Positions 8,354-17,400 of a DNA stretch of 49,706 bases are shown here, piece after piece (position 1 is the first letter of the stretch; each line of letters begins with the position of its first letter). The notes under the pieces are model-generated. The model was not told the DNA's origin. It did not search any database and saw only the letters and a program-made list of their open reading frames with translations. Source of the stretch: Spirochaetales bacterium. Its GTDB lineage: Bacteria; Spirochaetota; Spirochaetia; SZUA-6; RPPD01. Location of the stretch: contig JAFGSW010000045.1 of the NCBI GenBank assembly GCA_016934415.1, forward strand, positions 1 through 49,706. Reading direction: 5' to 3'. The position numbers and the translations under genes were made by a program.

Positions 8354-10421
8354 TCGTCGTTTTTCGGCTCATACGCGATATCTCATCCTGCTGACCGCCC
8401 TTGCCTTCGCGGCCTGCCTGGGCGGCACGCGTTCGGGGATGCGCGCATTCGGGCAGGAGGCGCGCGACACGGGCGCGTCTCCCCGCCCGGCCTATGATGA
8501 GGATGAGGGCCTTGCCGGTCTCTGGAATTGCGACGAGGGCGCGGGAAGCATCGTTCATGACGGCTCCCTGAACGGCGCCAACGGCGCGCTCCATGGCAAT
8601 CCCCGCTTCACCAATGGCGTTTCCGGAACGGGCCTTCTCTTTGCGCCGGAAGACGGGATTGATTACGTCGAAGTGGACAGGAGTCCGCTCCTCGACAATC
8701 TCCAGGCGGGCGATCACACCGTGTGCGCGTGGTTCAAGCCGCTTTCCGTTCCGAAGGAAAAAACCGCCCGCGGTTTTCCGTCATACGGCATCGTGATGAA
8801 AGCGGGCTACCATATCGGTCTTTCCTATACTCAAGAAAAAAGAATCATGTTCTCCCACTATCTCGAGGGGAACACATGGGCCGGCGCGGTCTCCGACGCC
8901 GTGATCGAACCGGGCCGCTTCTATCACGTCGCGGGAGTCGTCGACCGCGCCCGGGGCCGTATCACGCTCCGAATCGACGGCTGGCTTGAGTTTCACGGCG
9001 AATTTAAAAAAAGCGCGCCGGCGCGGCGGTTTTCCGACGAGTCGTGGCGGATCGGGATCGGCGATCCGAACAGCGCCTCACACATGTTGCCCGCGCACGG
9101 CGTCATCGACGGGGTGCGACTGTACCCCCGGGCGCTCACCGGAAAGGAAATTTCGGCCATCGCGAGCGGTGCGGACAACCGGCCCCCGGACGTCTCCGTT
9201 TCCTTTGCTCCCGCCGGCAAAAAAATGTCGCATCGCGCGTGCGGATTTCTCGTCTCTTTTTCGCGCGACGCACCCGCCGCTGCTCTCATCAGGCCGCTCA
9301 AGCCCCGCCTAGCCGCCTCCGGCGACCTCTCGTTGTACGGACGGGTCAAGGGGTTCGGGGCGAGTTTTCATTTTCTGCTGTATGCCGAATATATGGCCAG
9401 GCACATGGGCGGTTTGGAAAATCCCGACGGCCTTTGGCCCGGGGACAACAATGATTTTTCCGTCTGGGAGAATTACGTCCGAGAAATAGTCGCTCGGGTC
9501 AAAACGGGGGGACAGACCGATATCCTCTGGTCGATCTGGTTCTGTCCCGATTATCCGGGCCATTGGAAGCGAAGCTGGAAGCAATACCTTGAGACGTATA
9601 AAAGGGCGGTCCGCATCATCAGGTCCGCTCTGCCGCGGGCGGTCATCATGGGACCATGGCTCAGCACGTTCGACATGGCGCACCTCACCGATTTCATCGA
9701 TTTCGCCTCCGCCAACCATGTGCTTCCGAACGTCTGTACCTGGAACGAGGGCGAATTCCCGCCGACCGGCATACCGCAGCGGGCAATCGCCGTCCGCCGT
9801 CTGCTGAAAGAGAAAAAAACGGGTATCGAGCGGCTGATCGTCACCGAAATCATTTCTCCCCATTATCAGTTCTCGCCCGGTCACGCGGTTTGTTATATGG
9901 CCAATCTCCACCGGGCGGGAATAGAGGCAACCGCGAAAAGCTGCTGGCCGGAAGATTACCCGGGAAACGGACTCAACAATTGTTTCAATGACTCCCTGGA
10001 CGGGTTGCTCGACGTCGACAAGAGCTCTCCCCGCTCTCTGTGGTGGGCGTTTAAGCTGTACGCCGATATGGAGGGAAGGCTCGCCGAGGTCGCGCCGAAA
10101 AATACATTGTGCGCCATCGACGGCCTGGCGGCCTATGATGCACCGGCGGCAAAGGCGCGCATCCTGCTGGGCCGGTATCTACGCAGGGAACAGGGCGAAA
10201 AAGACGTGGCCGTTGAAATAACCGCTATTCCGGATAAAATGCTCGTAAACGGAAGAGTAAAGGTCACGCTGTTAAAAATCCCCGCCAGCGGGAAAAAGCC
10301 GCTGTTGAGTCCGGTTTCACTTTCGAAAACAATCGTCAAGACGGAAGGCGATACGCTCAAGGTCACGCTTCCGCAAGCGGGGGCGGAAGACGCCTTTCTC
10401 ATCACGTTGACGCGGCCTTGA
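8346..10421 (+). CDS. exported LamG-domain protein with GH39-like barrel lacking the catalytic acid/base
   Basis: 691-residue exported protein with a lipoprotein-like signal (AFAAC, Cys24). Residues about 55-285 form a LamG/concanavalin-type sandwich (GLAGLWNCDEGAG at the start, GVIDGVRLYPRALTGKEI at the end). Residues about 330-620 resemble the TIM barrel of GH39-type glycosidases, followed by a small beta domain. In GH39 the acid/base lies in a W-x-x-W-N-E-P motif; here the equivalent stretch reads WSIWFCPDYPGHW, with Phe-Cys (Cys400) replacing Asn-Glu. The nucleophile position is kept in LIVTEI (Glu501). A WNEGEF stretch occurs later (from about 9741) but at the position of another loop. 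The enzyme may be inactive and carbohydrate-binding, or use an altered mechanism. ATG 8346 overlaps the stop of the LTD gene by 8 bases. The GH39 assignment is by motif recognition only. Confidence 0.75.
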   Translation: MNDRRFSAHTRYLILLTALAFAACLGGTRSGMRAFGQEARDTGASPRPAYDEDEGLAGLWNCDEGAGSIVHDGSLNGANGALHGNPRFTNGVSGTGLLFAPEDGIDYVEVDRSPLLDNLQAGDHTVCAWFKPLSVPKEKTARGFPSYGIVMKAGYHIGLSYTQEKRIMFSHYLEGNTWAGAVSDAVIEPGRFYHVAGVVDRARGRITLRIDGWLEFHGEFKKSAPARRFSDESWRIGIGDPNSASHMLPAHGVIDGVRLYPRALTGKEISAIASGADNRPPDVSVSFAPAGKKMSHRACGFLVSFSRDAPAAALIRPLKPRLAASGDLSLYGRVKGFGASFHFLLYAEYMARHMGGLENPDGLWPGDNNDFSVWENYVREIVARVKTGGQTDILWSIWFCPDYPGHWKRSWKQYLETYKRAVRIIRSALPRAVIMGPWLSTFDMAHLTDFIDFASANHVLPNVCTWNEGEFPPTGIPQRAIAVRRLLKEKKTGIERLIVTEIISPHYQFSPGHAVCYMANLHRAGIEATAKSCWPEDYPGNGLNNCFNDSLDGLLDVDKSSPRSLWWAFKLYADMEGRLAEVAPKNTLCAIDGLAAYDAPAAKARILLGRYLRREQGEKDVAVEITAIPDKMLVNGRVKVTLLKIPASGKKPLLSPVSLSKTIVKTEGDTLKVTLPQAGAEDAFLITLTRP

Positions 10422-10613
10422 AATTACCGCGCCGCCGGACGCCCGTCCGTGACAGCACATTGTGGTTTCGGAGACGGAAATTGATATTGAATGGTACGGT
10501 CCGGCGTTGCGCAATAAAGCGGGCCTATCAGGACGAGAAATTGAGTGAAGCCCAGGTATCACTTCAAGGGGGACCGTCCGGCTTCCTCTGGATTCGGGAG
10601 AAAGGTCATCGTC

Positions 10614-12551
10614 ATGCTAAAACAGGGACTTGTATTTGTTCTTTTCCCCGTCATCATCGGATTGACGCTACCCGCCTGCCGAACATCTCCTTCGAAACCG
10701 GATATCGAAACAAGTAATATTCCACCCGATTCGCTCACAGGCGACGGTTCTTTTATAAAATTGGACGCCGGGGATTTATTCAACCATCCTCATGTTCCCG
10801 TGTTCAAGGTCGTCATGCCCCGGGACGAATGGGTAAAACTGAAAAAAAACTGCCGGGACGAAACGTATGTCCCCGCCGACGCGTGGTTCGAAGGCACACT
10901 GATCGGGAAAATAGGCATCCGCTTCAAGGGCAATGTGGGTAGCCTGGGAAAATGCTTCAACAAAGAAGGCGAGTTCATCTGCCGCAAACTGAGCATGAAA
11001 ATGAAGTTCGACGAATATAAGAAAAAGAACCGGTTTTACGGCCTCAAACGGTTGAACTTTCACGCCTATCGATGGGATCCCACCTACATGAAGGAGCGCC
11101 TATCCTACGACCTTTTCCGTGCTATGGGAATCGTCGCCCCTCGGGCGGCGTGGGCCGGACTGGTCGTCAATAATGAGCAGCTGGGATTATTCGGCATGGT
11201 GGAGCAGGTCGACGGGCGGTTTACGGCCGACCGCTGGCCGGAATACCCGGACGGCAATCTTTACAAAGAGGCCTGGCCCGGAAACACGGACCGGAATTGG
11301 ATGACGTCCCACCTGAAAACAAACACCGACCCGGCCGACGTGAGCGCCTTCCTTGCTTTTTCCAATGCGATGGCCTCCGCGAAAACGGGCGAGTTGCGAA
11401 ACACCTTAAGCCGGTATGTCGACCTTGACTATCTGGCTCGCTATATGGCGGTCGACGACGGCATCGCCAATTTCGACGGCATTACAGCGTTCTACATGTC
11501 GCCGAAACACGAATGGGAGGGCGCGGGCAATCACAATTACTATTTTTACCGGTCGGCCGCGAACACGTTCACGTTAATCCCCTGGGACCTGACATCGACC
11601 TTCGGCCTCGGCGGCGGATTCACCAACGTGCCGAGATGGACGATCGTTCCCGAAAATTGCGGGCAATACTACCCCGTCTGGGAAGGAGACATCGGCGTCA
11701 TCGGACCCGGGTGCGACCGGATGTTCCGCGCCCTGGCCGCCGACCTCGGCGGCTACCGCAAAGCGTGCCGTGAATTTCTGGACGGCCCTTTTCGGGAAAC
11801 GGCCATGAACGAGGTGATCGACCGGCATGCCGCTTTTATCCGGGACGAGGTAAGAGCGGATTCCAATGGCCCCGGGGTTGCGGCCTTCGACAGCGCGGTC
11901 CGGGCCGTCAAGAAGGAAATCCCCCGTCTCCGCGCCCGACTGGAATCTTTTATCTCCGATAAACCCCTGAAACCGGTGGTAGTGGATATCAAGGAGGGTC
12001 TAAGCTTCGAGTCATGCGAACATCACGATCTCGCCACAGGGCCATTGCTTCTTTCCAACCCCAACACCGCCGCCTCGGTGGAATGTAATACGATCTTCCC
12101 CCTTTCCGGGAAACATGATTTGCTCTATTCCTTTCAATTCGCCGACGAAGAAAACGCCTGGGGCCAGTGGAGTTTCTATCGCATACCCATGGCGGTCGGC
12201 GATCATGACGTATCGGGACTCACCGGCATCCGGCTGCTGGTCCGGGCGGATGACAAACGATTGCTCCGCCTCGACTTGGACGGGCCGGACAATCCGGATC
12301 CGATGACGGGCATTCGATACGGCTGGGACATCGACGTACCTGAAAATCCGACGCGAATAGAAGTGCGGTTCGCCGACGCGTCATTGGTCCCGTGGGCGAA
12401 GAAAAAAGGGAAGGGCCCGCAATCGGTTGTGTCCAATGTGACCGCCCTGATATTCTCTCCCCAGTGTCAAGGAAGAAATCCGGACGGCCGACTGGGAAAA
12501 ACGAAAACCGATAAGGGAAGCGTCTGGATCGACGATATAGCCTTTTTTTAG
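10614..12551 (+). CDS. CotH kinase family lipoprotein
   Basis: 645-residue lipoprotein (lipobox LPAC, Cys22) with a CotH domain at about residues 55-450. CotH proteins have an atypical protein-kinase fold; Bacillus CotH phosphorylates spore-coat proteins. Visible features are FKVVMPRDEW at the start, GIRFKGN, the conserved YMKERLSYDLFRAMG, the ELF/LGLFGMVEQVD strand, YMAVDDGIANFDG, and the metal-binding Asp in IPWDLTSTFG. The C-terminal about 170 residues look like a carbohydrate-binding beta-sandwich (FADEENAWGQW, IRLLVRADDKRLLRLDLDG). The start ATG has AAAGG 8 bases upstream; a GTG frame from 10545 would bury the signal peptide. A spacer of 192 bases separates it from the GH39-like gene, so it may have its own promoter. 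Likely substrates are the neighbouring surface proteins, by inference. Confidence 0.88.
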   Translation: MLKQGLVFVLFPVIIGLTLPACRTSPSKPDIETSNIPPDSLTGDGSFIKLDAGDLFNHPHVPVFKVVMPRDEWVKLKKNCRDETYVPADAWFEGTLIGKIGIRFKGNVGSLGKCFNKEGEFICRKLSMKMKFDEYKKKNRFYGLKRLNFHAYRWDPTYMKERLSYDLFRAMGIVAPRAAWAGLVVNNEQLGLFGMVEQVDGRFTADRWPEYPDGNLYKEAWPGNTDRNWMTSHLKTNTDPADVSAFLAFSNAMASAKTGELRNTLSRYVDLDYLARYMAVDDGIANFDGITAFYMSPKHEWEGAGNHNYYFYRSAANTFTLIPWDLTSTFGLGGGFTNVPRWTIVPENCGQYYPVWEGDIGVIGPGCDRMFRALAADLGGYRKACREFLDGPFRETAMNEVIDRHAAFIRDEVRADSNGPGVAAFDSAVRAVKKEIPRLRARLESFISDKPLKPVVVDIKEGLSFESCEHHDLATGPLLLSNPNTAASVECNTIFPLSGKHDLLYSFQFADEENAWGQWSFYRIPMAVGDHDVSGLTGIRLLVRADDKRLLRLDLDGPDNPDPMTGIRYGWDIDVPENPTRIEVRFADASLVPWAKKKGKGPQSVVSNVTALIFSPQCQGRNPDGRLGKTKTDKGSVWIDDIAFF

Positions 12552-12874
12552 CCGATGAACAGGCCATGCGCCCGAGGCATGATGAAGAATCGATGGCCCG
12601 CGACAGACGGCTTCGACTTGAATATCCGGGTTTAGGTTGCTATGCTGTCGATAAGTCGGGGACGGCCGTTTGGAAACACGGGCGTCCGAACCGTGAGCCG
12701 GTTCGGCGGACTTCTCGGCGTTGTCGGCCGGAAACGACAAGCGGCAATGGGCCGGAATCAATCCTGTCATTCCATGATTGCTTGTATACCGCGCTCCGGA
12801 TTAAAAATATCGCTCCCGTTGTCGCTTGACCATACGGTTTCGAACTATCGGCACACGCTCGGCTGGAGGTGCAC
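12552..12874. other. non-coding spacer with one hairpin
   Basis: This 323-base spacer has no convincing gene: the open frames in it lack ribosome binding sites and recognisable products. It contains a perfect 8-pair hairpin (12686-12693 with 12699-12706, loop TGAGC) without a T-run, so it is not a clear terminator. A TTGACC at 12826-12831 has no good -10 box at the right distance. The promoter of the next lipoprotein gene is presumably here but cannot be placed. Confidence 0.5.
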
Positions 12875-14404
12875 ATGTTCAGAACGAAATATGTACGGCT
12901 GTTTTCCCTTTTTCCCATTCTTCTGCTTGCCGTCGCCTGCGGACAACCGGGAAACGTGATCGGCATAGACAAGCGTCCTTTGATCGTCTTCGACGCTTTC
13001 AAGGAACAGGTCTGGCCCATTAGAGATACGGGATACGCGGGGTATTCTTCATTCAACCTCTTTTTGAAAAACCTCGGCTATTATACCGCGGAAAACAACA
13101 AACCGTACGACAAGGCTCTCAAGGATCTCGGACACGATACGATTTTCGTGATCCCGGTGGCGATGGAAGTCAGATTTACGAACGCCGAGGTGCAAAACAT
13201 TCTTGAGTATGTGGGCCGCGGCGGAAACGTGCTGGTTATTGCGGAACACGACAACGCCTATCACTCCTCCGACTTCCTCAGGCCCATCGCGCAGGCGGGG
13301 GGATGGGACATAAACGACGACGGCATCATCGATCCGGAAGGCGCCCTCCCGGACTTCCCGCCATGGATAAGAACGATGCAACCTTTGGGGAAAGAAGGGC
13401 CGGTCATGCTTCATGCCTCGAGCTTGACGATGGGAAACGACCGGGGCGAAGTTCTCCTTACCACGTTCCGCGGAGACCGTATTGTCGGAGGGCTGGGCAG
13501 ATACAAGCGAGGCCGCCTGGCGATCTTGAGCGATTCGGAGTTTTTATGGAACGGGAATCCGGAGTTCAAGTATCAAAACGTTTATCCCATGAATTTTTGC
13601 GATCCTAAAACCGGCGATTTTATGAAACAGGTGGTTTTCAGGCTTTTCCCCCCGAAATCGCCGGCCGTATTGGATGATTTTCCATTTTCCGACGAGTCAA
13701 AATGCGATAACAGGGTGATCGTGTACGGAAACGGCGGTAACTTCATAGAATTCACGAAATTTCTCACGGCGCTCACGGGAGCGAACCTTTCAGTTCTTAA
13801 ATACCGGGAGGGAATGACGATAAAGCCCGAGGATAAGGTGATCGTGATCTCGCCGCTCAAGACAATTCCGCAGAATGTCATAAACGATCTCTCCGTATCA
13901 AAAAAAATCGCCGTCTTTGGCGATATGTTCTCCAGCCTGAAAAGCTACGCACCGTCGTGGTCGGACTTTTTCAAACCGATGGAATTTATACCCGTGCCGT
14001 ATCCCGCGAACGCACTCGCCGAGAAATACGGCGTCAGATTTCTCCCCTTTTTCGGCGTCAATTTCAAGTATAATGAATACAACAACTTCTTATATTTTCC
14101 AGTTGATTTTCAAGCTAAACGGTTTTTCCTTCATAAGGCATGCGCCGTCGAGCTTCTGGCCGGAAAGCGAGACAAAACATTCGTCTTCAAAAACGCCGCC
14201 GGCGCCTTCGCCTGCGGCTCGGGGCTCGGCCTCAACGACGCCCTGACGAGTAAAAATCCCAATGACATAAGCGAGCCCGATTTCTTGATCGCCAATGAGA
14301 CCATTTTGGCATGCGGCGATTCCGATGTCATTTCCAATGCTTTCATATCCGATACGGAGCGTGTCGGTTTACTCGGTAAAATCGTGGATTACTTAAAAAA
14401 TTAA
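12875..14404 (+). CDS. putative lipoprotein, DUF4350/amidotransferase-like fold
   Basis: 509-residue lipoprotein (signal ending LLLAVAC, Cys22) of unknown function. The N-terminal region after the signal has an alternating alpha/beta layout with a stretch near residues 85-130 (IFVIPVAMEVRFTNAEVQNILEY cut here into strand and helix, then GRGGNVLVIAEHDN) that resembles the DUF4350 or glutamine-amidotransferase-like domain used by some envelope proteins to bind small ligands. A second, similar alpha/beta segment follows around residues 280-370 (EDKVIVISPLK, KIAVFGDMFSSL). I see no catalytic cysteine. GGAGG lies 5 bases before ATG 12875, which favours it over GTG 12869. It may belong functionally to the preceding CotH locus, but a 323-base gap separates them. 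Confidence 0.65.
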   Translation: MFRTKYVRLFSLFPILLLAVACGQPGNVIGIDKRPLIVFDAFKEQVWPIRDTGYAGYSSFNLFLKNLGYYTAENNKPYDKALKDLGHDTIFVIPVAMEVRFTNAEVQNILEYVGRGGNVLVIAEHDNAYHSSDFLRPIAQAGGWDINDDGIIDPEGALPDFPPWIRTMQPLGKEGPVMLHASSLTMGNDRGEVLLTTFRGDRIVGGLGRYKRGRLAILSDSEFLWNGNPEFKYQNVYPMNFCDPKTGDFMKQVVFRLFPPKSPAVLDDFPFSDESKCDNRVIVYGNGGNFIEFTKFLTALTGANLSVLKYREGMTIKPEDKVIVISPLKTIPQNVINDLSVSKKIAVFGDMFSSLKSYAPSWSDFFKPMEFIPVPYPANALAEKYGVRFLPFFGVNFKYNEYNNFLYFPVDFQAKRFFLHKACAVELLAGKRDKTFVFKNAAGAFACGSGLGLNDALTSKNPNDISEPDFLIANETILACGDSDVISNAFISDTERVGLLGKIVDYLKN

Positions 14405-14417
14405 AAGGATGGGAAAA

Positions 14418-15149
14418 ATGAAAAAGAAGGTTGAATCCGACAACATCGATCCCCGCTGGCGCGGCCTTTGCCGACTCGGCGGCTTCTCGGCCCTCGTGAT
14501 CGCCGTGCTCTTGCTCGGTGAGATCGTCGTGTACGGCCTCCACTTGCGGGAGGACACCATACTCGATTGCTTCCGGCTGTTTCGCGACAGCTGGCTGGCC
14601 GGGCTTTTGACCTTCGACCTGCTGGGGATGATCTCCTATCTGTTCTTCATCCCGATGATGCTCGCGCTTTTTACGGTTCTCCGCAAAACCAGCGAAGCGA
14701 TCGTACTCGTCACCGCGGCGCTTTTCTTCGTCGGGATCGCGGCCTTTTACGCGACGAACACCGCCTTCCCCATGCTCACCCTCGCACGGCACTACGCCGC
14801 CGCCGCGACCGACGCCGAACGGGCGATGAACCTGGCCGCGGGCCAGAGCATGCTGACGATGTTCAATGAAAACGCCTTCCACGTGACCTACGTCATTGTC
14901 TCCGGTTCGTGGGCGATGACCTCGGCCATGATGCTGAAGAGCGGCATCTTCAGCCGGGCGGCTTCCTGGGCCGGCCTGCTCGCAGGCGGGTCGGGAATCC
15001 TCGCCGTTATCCTCGAGCTCGCGCTGCCGGGGAACGTCGTTCTCATCGCCATTTCCCTCTACTTCGCGGCTATCATATTCCTTTTCGTCTGGGTCGTTCT
15101 GACCGGCCGGCGGCTCTTGCAGTTCGGCGCCGCCGACGCGCGGACATAG
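14418..15149 (+). CDS. DUF4386-like integral membrane protein
   Basis: 243-residue polytopic membrane protein with six predicted segments (for example ALVIAVLLLGEIVVYGL, LTFDLLGMISYLFFIPMM, IVLVTAALFFVGIAAF, VVLIAISLYFAAIIFLFVW). Length, topology and the sequence around FNENAFHVTYVIV match the DUF4386 family, whose function is unknown. The start at 14418 has AAAAGG 9 bases upstream, while ATG 14409 directly abuts it. The gene begins 13 bases after the preceding lipoprotein gene and probably shares its transcript. The next open frame continues in the same reading frame after the TAG at 15147. Confidence 0.7.
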   Translation: MKKKVESDNIDPRWRGLCRLGGFSALVIAVLLLGEIVVYGLHLREDTILDCFRLFRDSWLAGLLTFDLLGMISYLFFIPMMLALFTVLRKTSEAIVLVTAALFFVGIAAFYATNTAFPMLTLARHYAAAATDAERAMNLAAGQSMLTMFNENAFHVTYVIVSGSWAMTSAMMLKSGIFSRAASWAGLLAGGSGILAVILELALPGNVVLIAISLYFAAIIFLFVWVVLTGRRLLQFGAADART

Positions 15150-15587
15150 ATTCGACACGCGGGCGACTGCATCATCGGCTGCACCCTGCCTTTCGCGGCG
15201 GCCGGCATCGTTTTGAACATTTTGTTCCCGGACGTTTTCGTCATGAACCTGGGCATCTCGGGAATCATCGTTGGTCTCGTCCTCCTGGCGGCGGGCGTTC
15301 CGCTCTGGCTCGCCGCGGCGATCCAGATTCTCGTCTGGGTTCCCAGGAACAAACTGATCACGACCGGTCCCTTCGCCCTCGTCCTGCATCCCATTTACAC
15401 GTTCTTCGGGCTCCTCGTAATCCCGGGGATCAGCTTCGTCCTCGATACCTGGGTCGGCTTCGCGATTGGGATCCTGCTCTATGTTTTTTCAAGGATTTTT
15501 TCAGGGCGGGAGGTGAAAGAGTTGCAGAAGGCTTTCGGCGCCCAGTACGATTCGTACCGGACGACGGTTATCCTGCCGTGGTTATAG
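15150..15587 (+). CDS. isoprenylcysteine carboxyl methyltransferase-like membrane protein without a canonical start
   Basis: The open frame encodes 145 residues matching small bacterial membrane methyltransferases of the isoprenylcysteine methyltransferase/PEMT group. These have an N-terminal membrane hairpin, then the cofactor-binding TTGPFALVLHPIYT segment, and the C-terminal glutamate region ending FGAQYDSYR. The catalytic substrates are unknown for this group. The frame begins directly after the TAG of the DUF4386 gene and in the same phase. No ATG or GTG occurs before the first membrane segment, and the first TTG (15213) would cut into it (IVLNILFP). The initiation codon may be a rare ATT at 15150, may have been lost, or the protein may be made by readthrough. 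It is full length apart from this. It could be a newly inactivated gene. Confidence 0.65.
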   Translation: MRHAGDCIIGCTLPFAAAGIVLNILFPDVFVMNLGISGIIVGLVLLAAGVPLWLAAAIQILVWVPRNKLITTGPFALVLHPIYTFFGLLVIPGISFVLDTWVGFAIGILLYVFSRIFSGREVKELQKAFGAQYDSYRTTVILPWL

Positions 15588-15611
15588 GCAACGCCTGTTT
15601 CATCCAATCCC

Positions 15612-16418
15612 CTACCCCTCCGCCGCCTTCGGCCTCTTGCCGTCCAGGTTCCAGCGTCGGCCTAGGAGCGAAATCATGAACGACCGGGGGACGAGGGAAC
15701 CGAGCCGCCGCAGGACCACGTTGATGAGGCCCGGGATGTAGACCGCGCGGTTGGCTAGTGAGCGATCGATCGTTTTCCGGGCTACGAACCCGACGTTCCG
15801 GGTCGTCAGGCGGCCTATGACGCCCTGCGCCTCGATCGCCTTGATCACGGGCGGGTTCGAGGGCAGTCCGGCCGGGCACAGGGCCGTCACGGTCGCGTCG
15901 CTCGCCTTGAGCTCGCGGCGGAGAGCCAGCGAGAAGTCGAGGAGGAAGCGCTTCGAGGCGGCGTACACCGCCTTCACCGGCATGGGGTAGAAGGCCGAGA
16001 GGCTCGAGACGTTGACGATCCGGAAGGTCCTCGCCGGATCGCGGAACGCGAGGGCCCGCCGGGTCATGGCCACCACGGCCTCAACGTTGAGACGGACGAT
16101 GGTGCAGAGCTCTTCGGCCTCGCGCTCGGCGAACGGGCCCTCGAAGTCGAGGCCGGCCACGTTGACGAGCAGGTGGAAGCGCAGGCTCTCGGCGCGGATC
16201 GTTTCCCAGAACCGCTCGCGGGCCGCCGGATCGGTCAGGTTGCAGGTTTCGAAGCGTACGCCGACGTTGTAGAGCCGCGCGATTCCATCCGCCAGGGCCT
16301 GAAGGGGCGGCTCGGCCGTGTCGGTGAGAAAGAGATCCCAGCCCCGCGAGGCGCACTCCGCGGCGAAGGCCTTGCCCAGACCGCCGGCCGCGCCCGTGAT
16401 TAAAACCAGGCTTTTCAT
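15612..16418 (-). CDS. short-chain dehydrogenase/reductase
   Basis: 268-residue NAD(P)-dependent oxidoreductase of the classical SDR family. It shows the cofactor-binding TGAAGGLG near the N-terminus, NVAG in place of the usual NNAG, the catalytic Ser in VSSLSAFYP and the YxxxK pair in YAASK. The substrate cannot be read from the sequence. The C-terminal third has a hydrophobic stretch (VYIPGLINVVLRRLG) seen in SDRs that associate with membranes and act on lipids or steroids. ATG 16418 overlaps the stop of the upstream SDR gene by 4 bases and is preceded by a G-rich ribosome binding site, so the two are translated together. It is the last gene of the PadR-led operon and converges with the methyltransferase gene. 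Confidence 0.88.
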   Translation of the reverse strand: MKSLVLITGAAGGLGKAFAAECASRGWDLFLTDTAEPPLQALADGIARLYNVGVRFETCNLTDPAARERFWETIRAESLRFHLLVNVAGLDFEGPFAEREAEELCTIVRLNVEAVVAMTRRALAFRDPARTFRIVNVSSLSAFYPMPVKAVYAASKRFLLDFSLALRRELKASDATVTALCPAGLPSNPPVIKAIEAQGVIGRLTTRNVGFVARKTIDRSLANRAVYIPGLINVVLRRLGSLVPRSFMISLLGRRWNLDGKRPKAAEG

Positions 16419-17374
16419 CGTCCCCCCCCTTGAATGAGAATCGGTTCCCTCTCTCCGGTCAAAGCAAAGGCCGATGCGAAATCGCGTACCGACGGATCGC
16501 CGCTCTCGATGCCGCACAGCCTCTCCGACAATTCCCACAGCCTCGTCATTTCCCGCTCGCGCCGTGAATACGGGCTCGGTTCCTCGGGCCGGCATTCCTT
16601 CCAGTAGCTCGCTTCAGGATCAATGTACTCGGACATGGTCGCCAGGTGGACGATCGTCTCGGCCGCCTTCTCCGGAGAAACGCCCTTGCGCCGTCGGCGG
16701 CTCCATATCCACTTCACGAGTCCGGTCGTCCCTTTCTCCCCGATGCCGGTATCGACCAGGCCCGGATCCACGGCGTACGCCCGAACGGGCGATTGAGAAC
16801 CGAGCCTCCGGTTGAGCTCGTGCGTAAAGAGCACGTTGGCGAGTTTCGACTGTTTATAAACGAATAAGCATTGGTAGCCGGTGCGGAACATCACGTCGCG
16901 CCAACGCATCCGGGTGCGGAAATGCGAGCCGGAACTCACGGTGATCACACGGCCCGCGCCCGTGCGGGCGAGGAGCGGAAGGAGCTCGCGGGTGAGGAGG
17001 AAAGGCGCGAGATGGTTCACGGCGAACTGCATCTCGTATCCGTCCTCGCTCGCCATGTACCAGGACGAAACGAAGGCCGCGTTGTTGACGAGGACGTCGA
17101 GCCCGCGTTCGCCCGCCAGCCGTTCGCGGACAATGTCGGCCAGGGTGCGCACCTGCGACTGCACGCTCAGGTCCGCCGCCACGTACTCGACGAGACCGCC
17201 CGCCGAAACCGCGCTCACCGCCGCTTGCGCCGCCGCGCACCGTTCAAGCGTCCGTCCCGCGCCGATGATATGAAAACCGCGGCCGGCAAGCGCCTTGGCG
17301 GCGGCCAGTCCGATGCCCGAGGTGGCGCCGGTGACCAGCACCGCCTTCCGTATCGCATCGTTTTGTGTATTCAT
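16415..17374 (-). CDS. short-chain dehydrogenase/reductase, retinol-dehydrogenase-like
   Basis: 319-residue SDR. Motifs are TGATSGIG at residues 15-22, NNAAF, the catalytic Ser in TVSSGSHF and YKQSKLAN with the YxxxK pair. The overall arrangement, with the NHLAPFLLT stretch, is typical of the retinol dehydrogenase/WW-oxidoreductase-like group; here the likely substrates are lipophilic alcohols or aldehydes, which is an inference from family. A ribosome binding site (GGGGAGA) lies just before the ATG. It starts 26 bases after the HAAS/DUF4097 gene, in the same direction, and overlaps the next SDR gene by 4 bases. Confidence 0.88.
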   Translation of the reverse strand: MNTQNDAIRKAVLVTGATSGIGLAAAKALAGRGFHIIGAGRTLERCAAAQAAVSAVSAGGLVEYVAADLSVQSQVRTLADIVRERLAGERGLDVLVNNAAFVSSWYMASEDGYEMQFAVNHLAPFLLTRELLPLLARTGAGRVITVSSGSHFRTRMRWRDVMFRTGYQCLFVYKQSKLANVLFTHELNRRLGSQSPVRAYAVDPGLVDTGIGEKGTTGLVKWIWSRRRRKGVSPEKAAETIVHLATMSEYIDPEASYWKECRPEEPSPYSRREREMTRLWELSERLCGIESGDPSVRDFASAFALTGEREPILIQGGGR

Positions 17375-17400
17375 GACAATCTCCCCGTTTCCTCAGGACT

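Noticed and set aside
12566..12829. 87-residue open frame in the spacer after the CotH gene
   Set aside because: No ribosome binding site, Arg-rich composition and no family resemblance.
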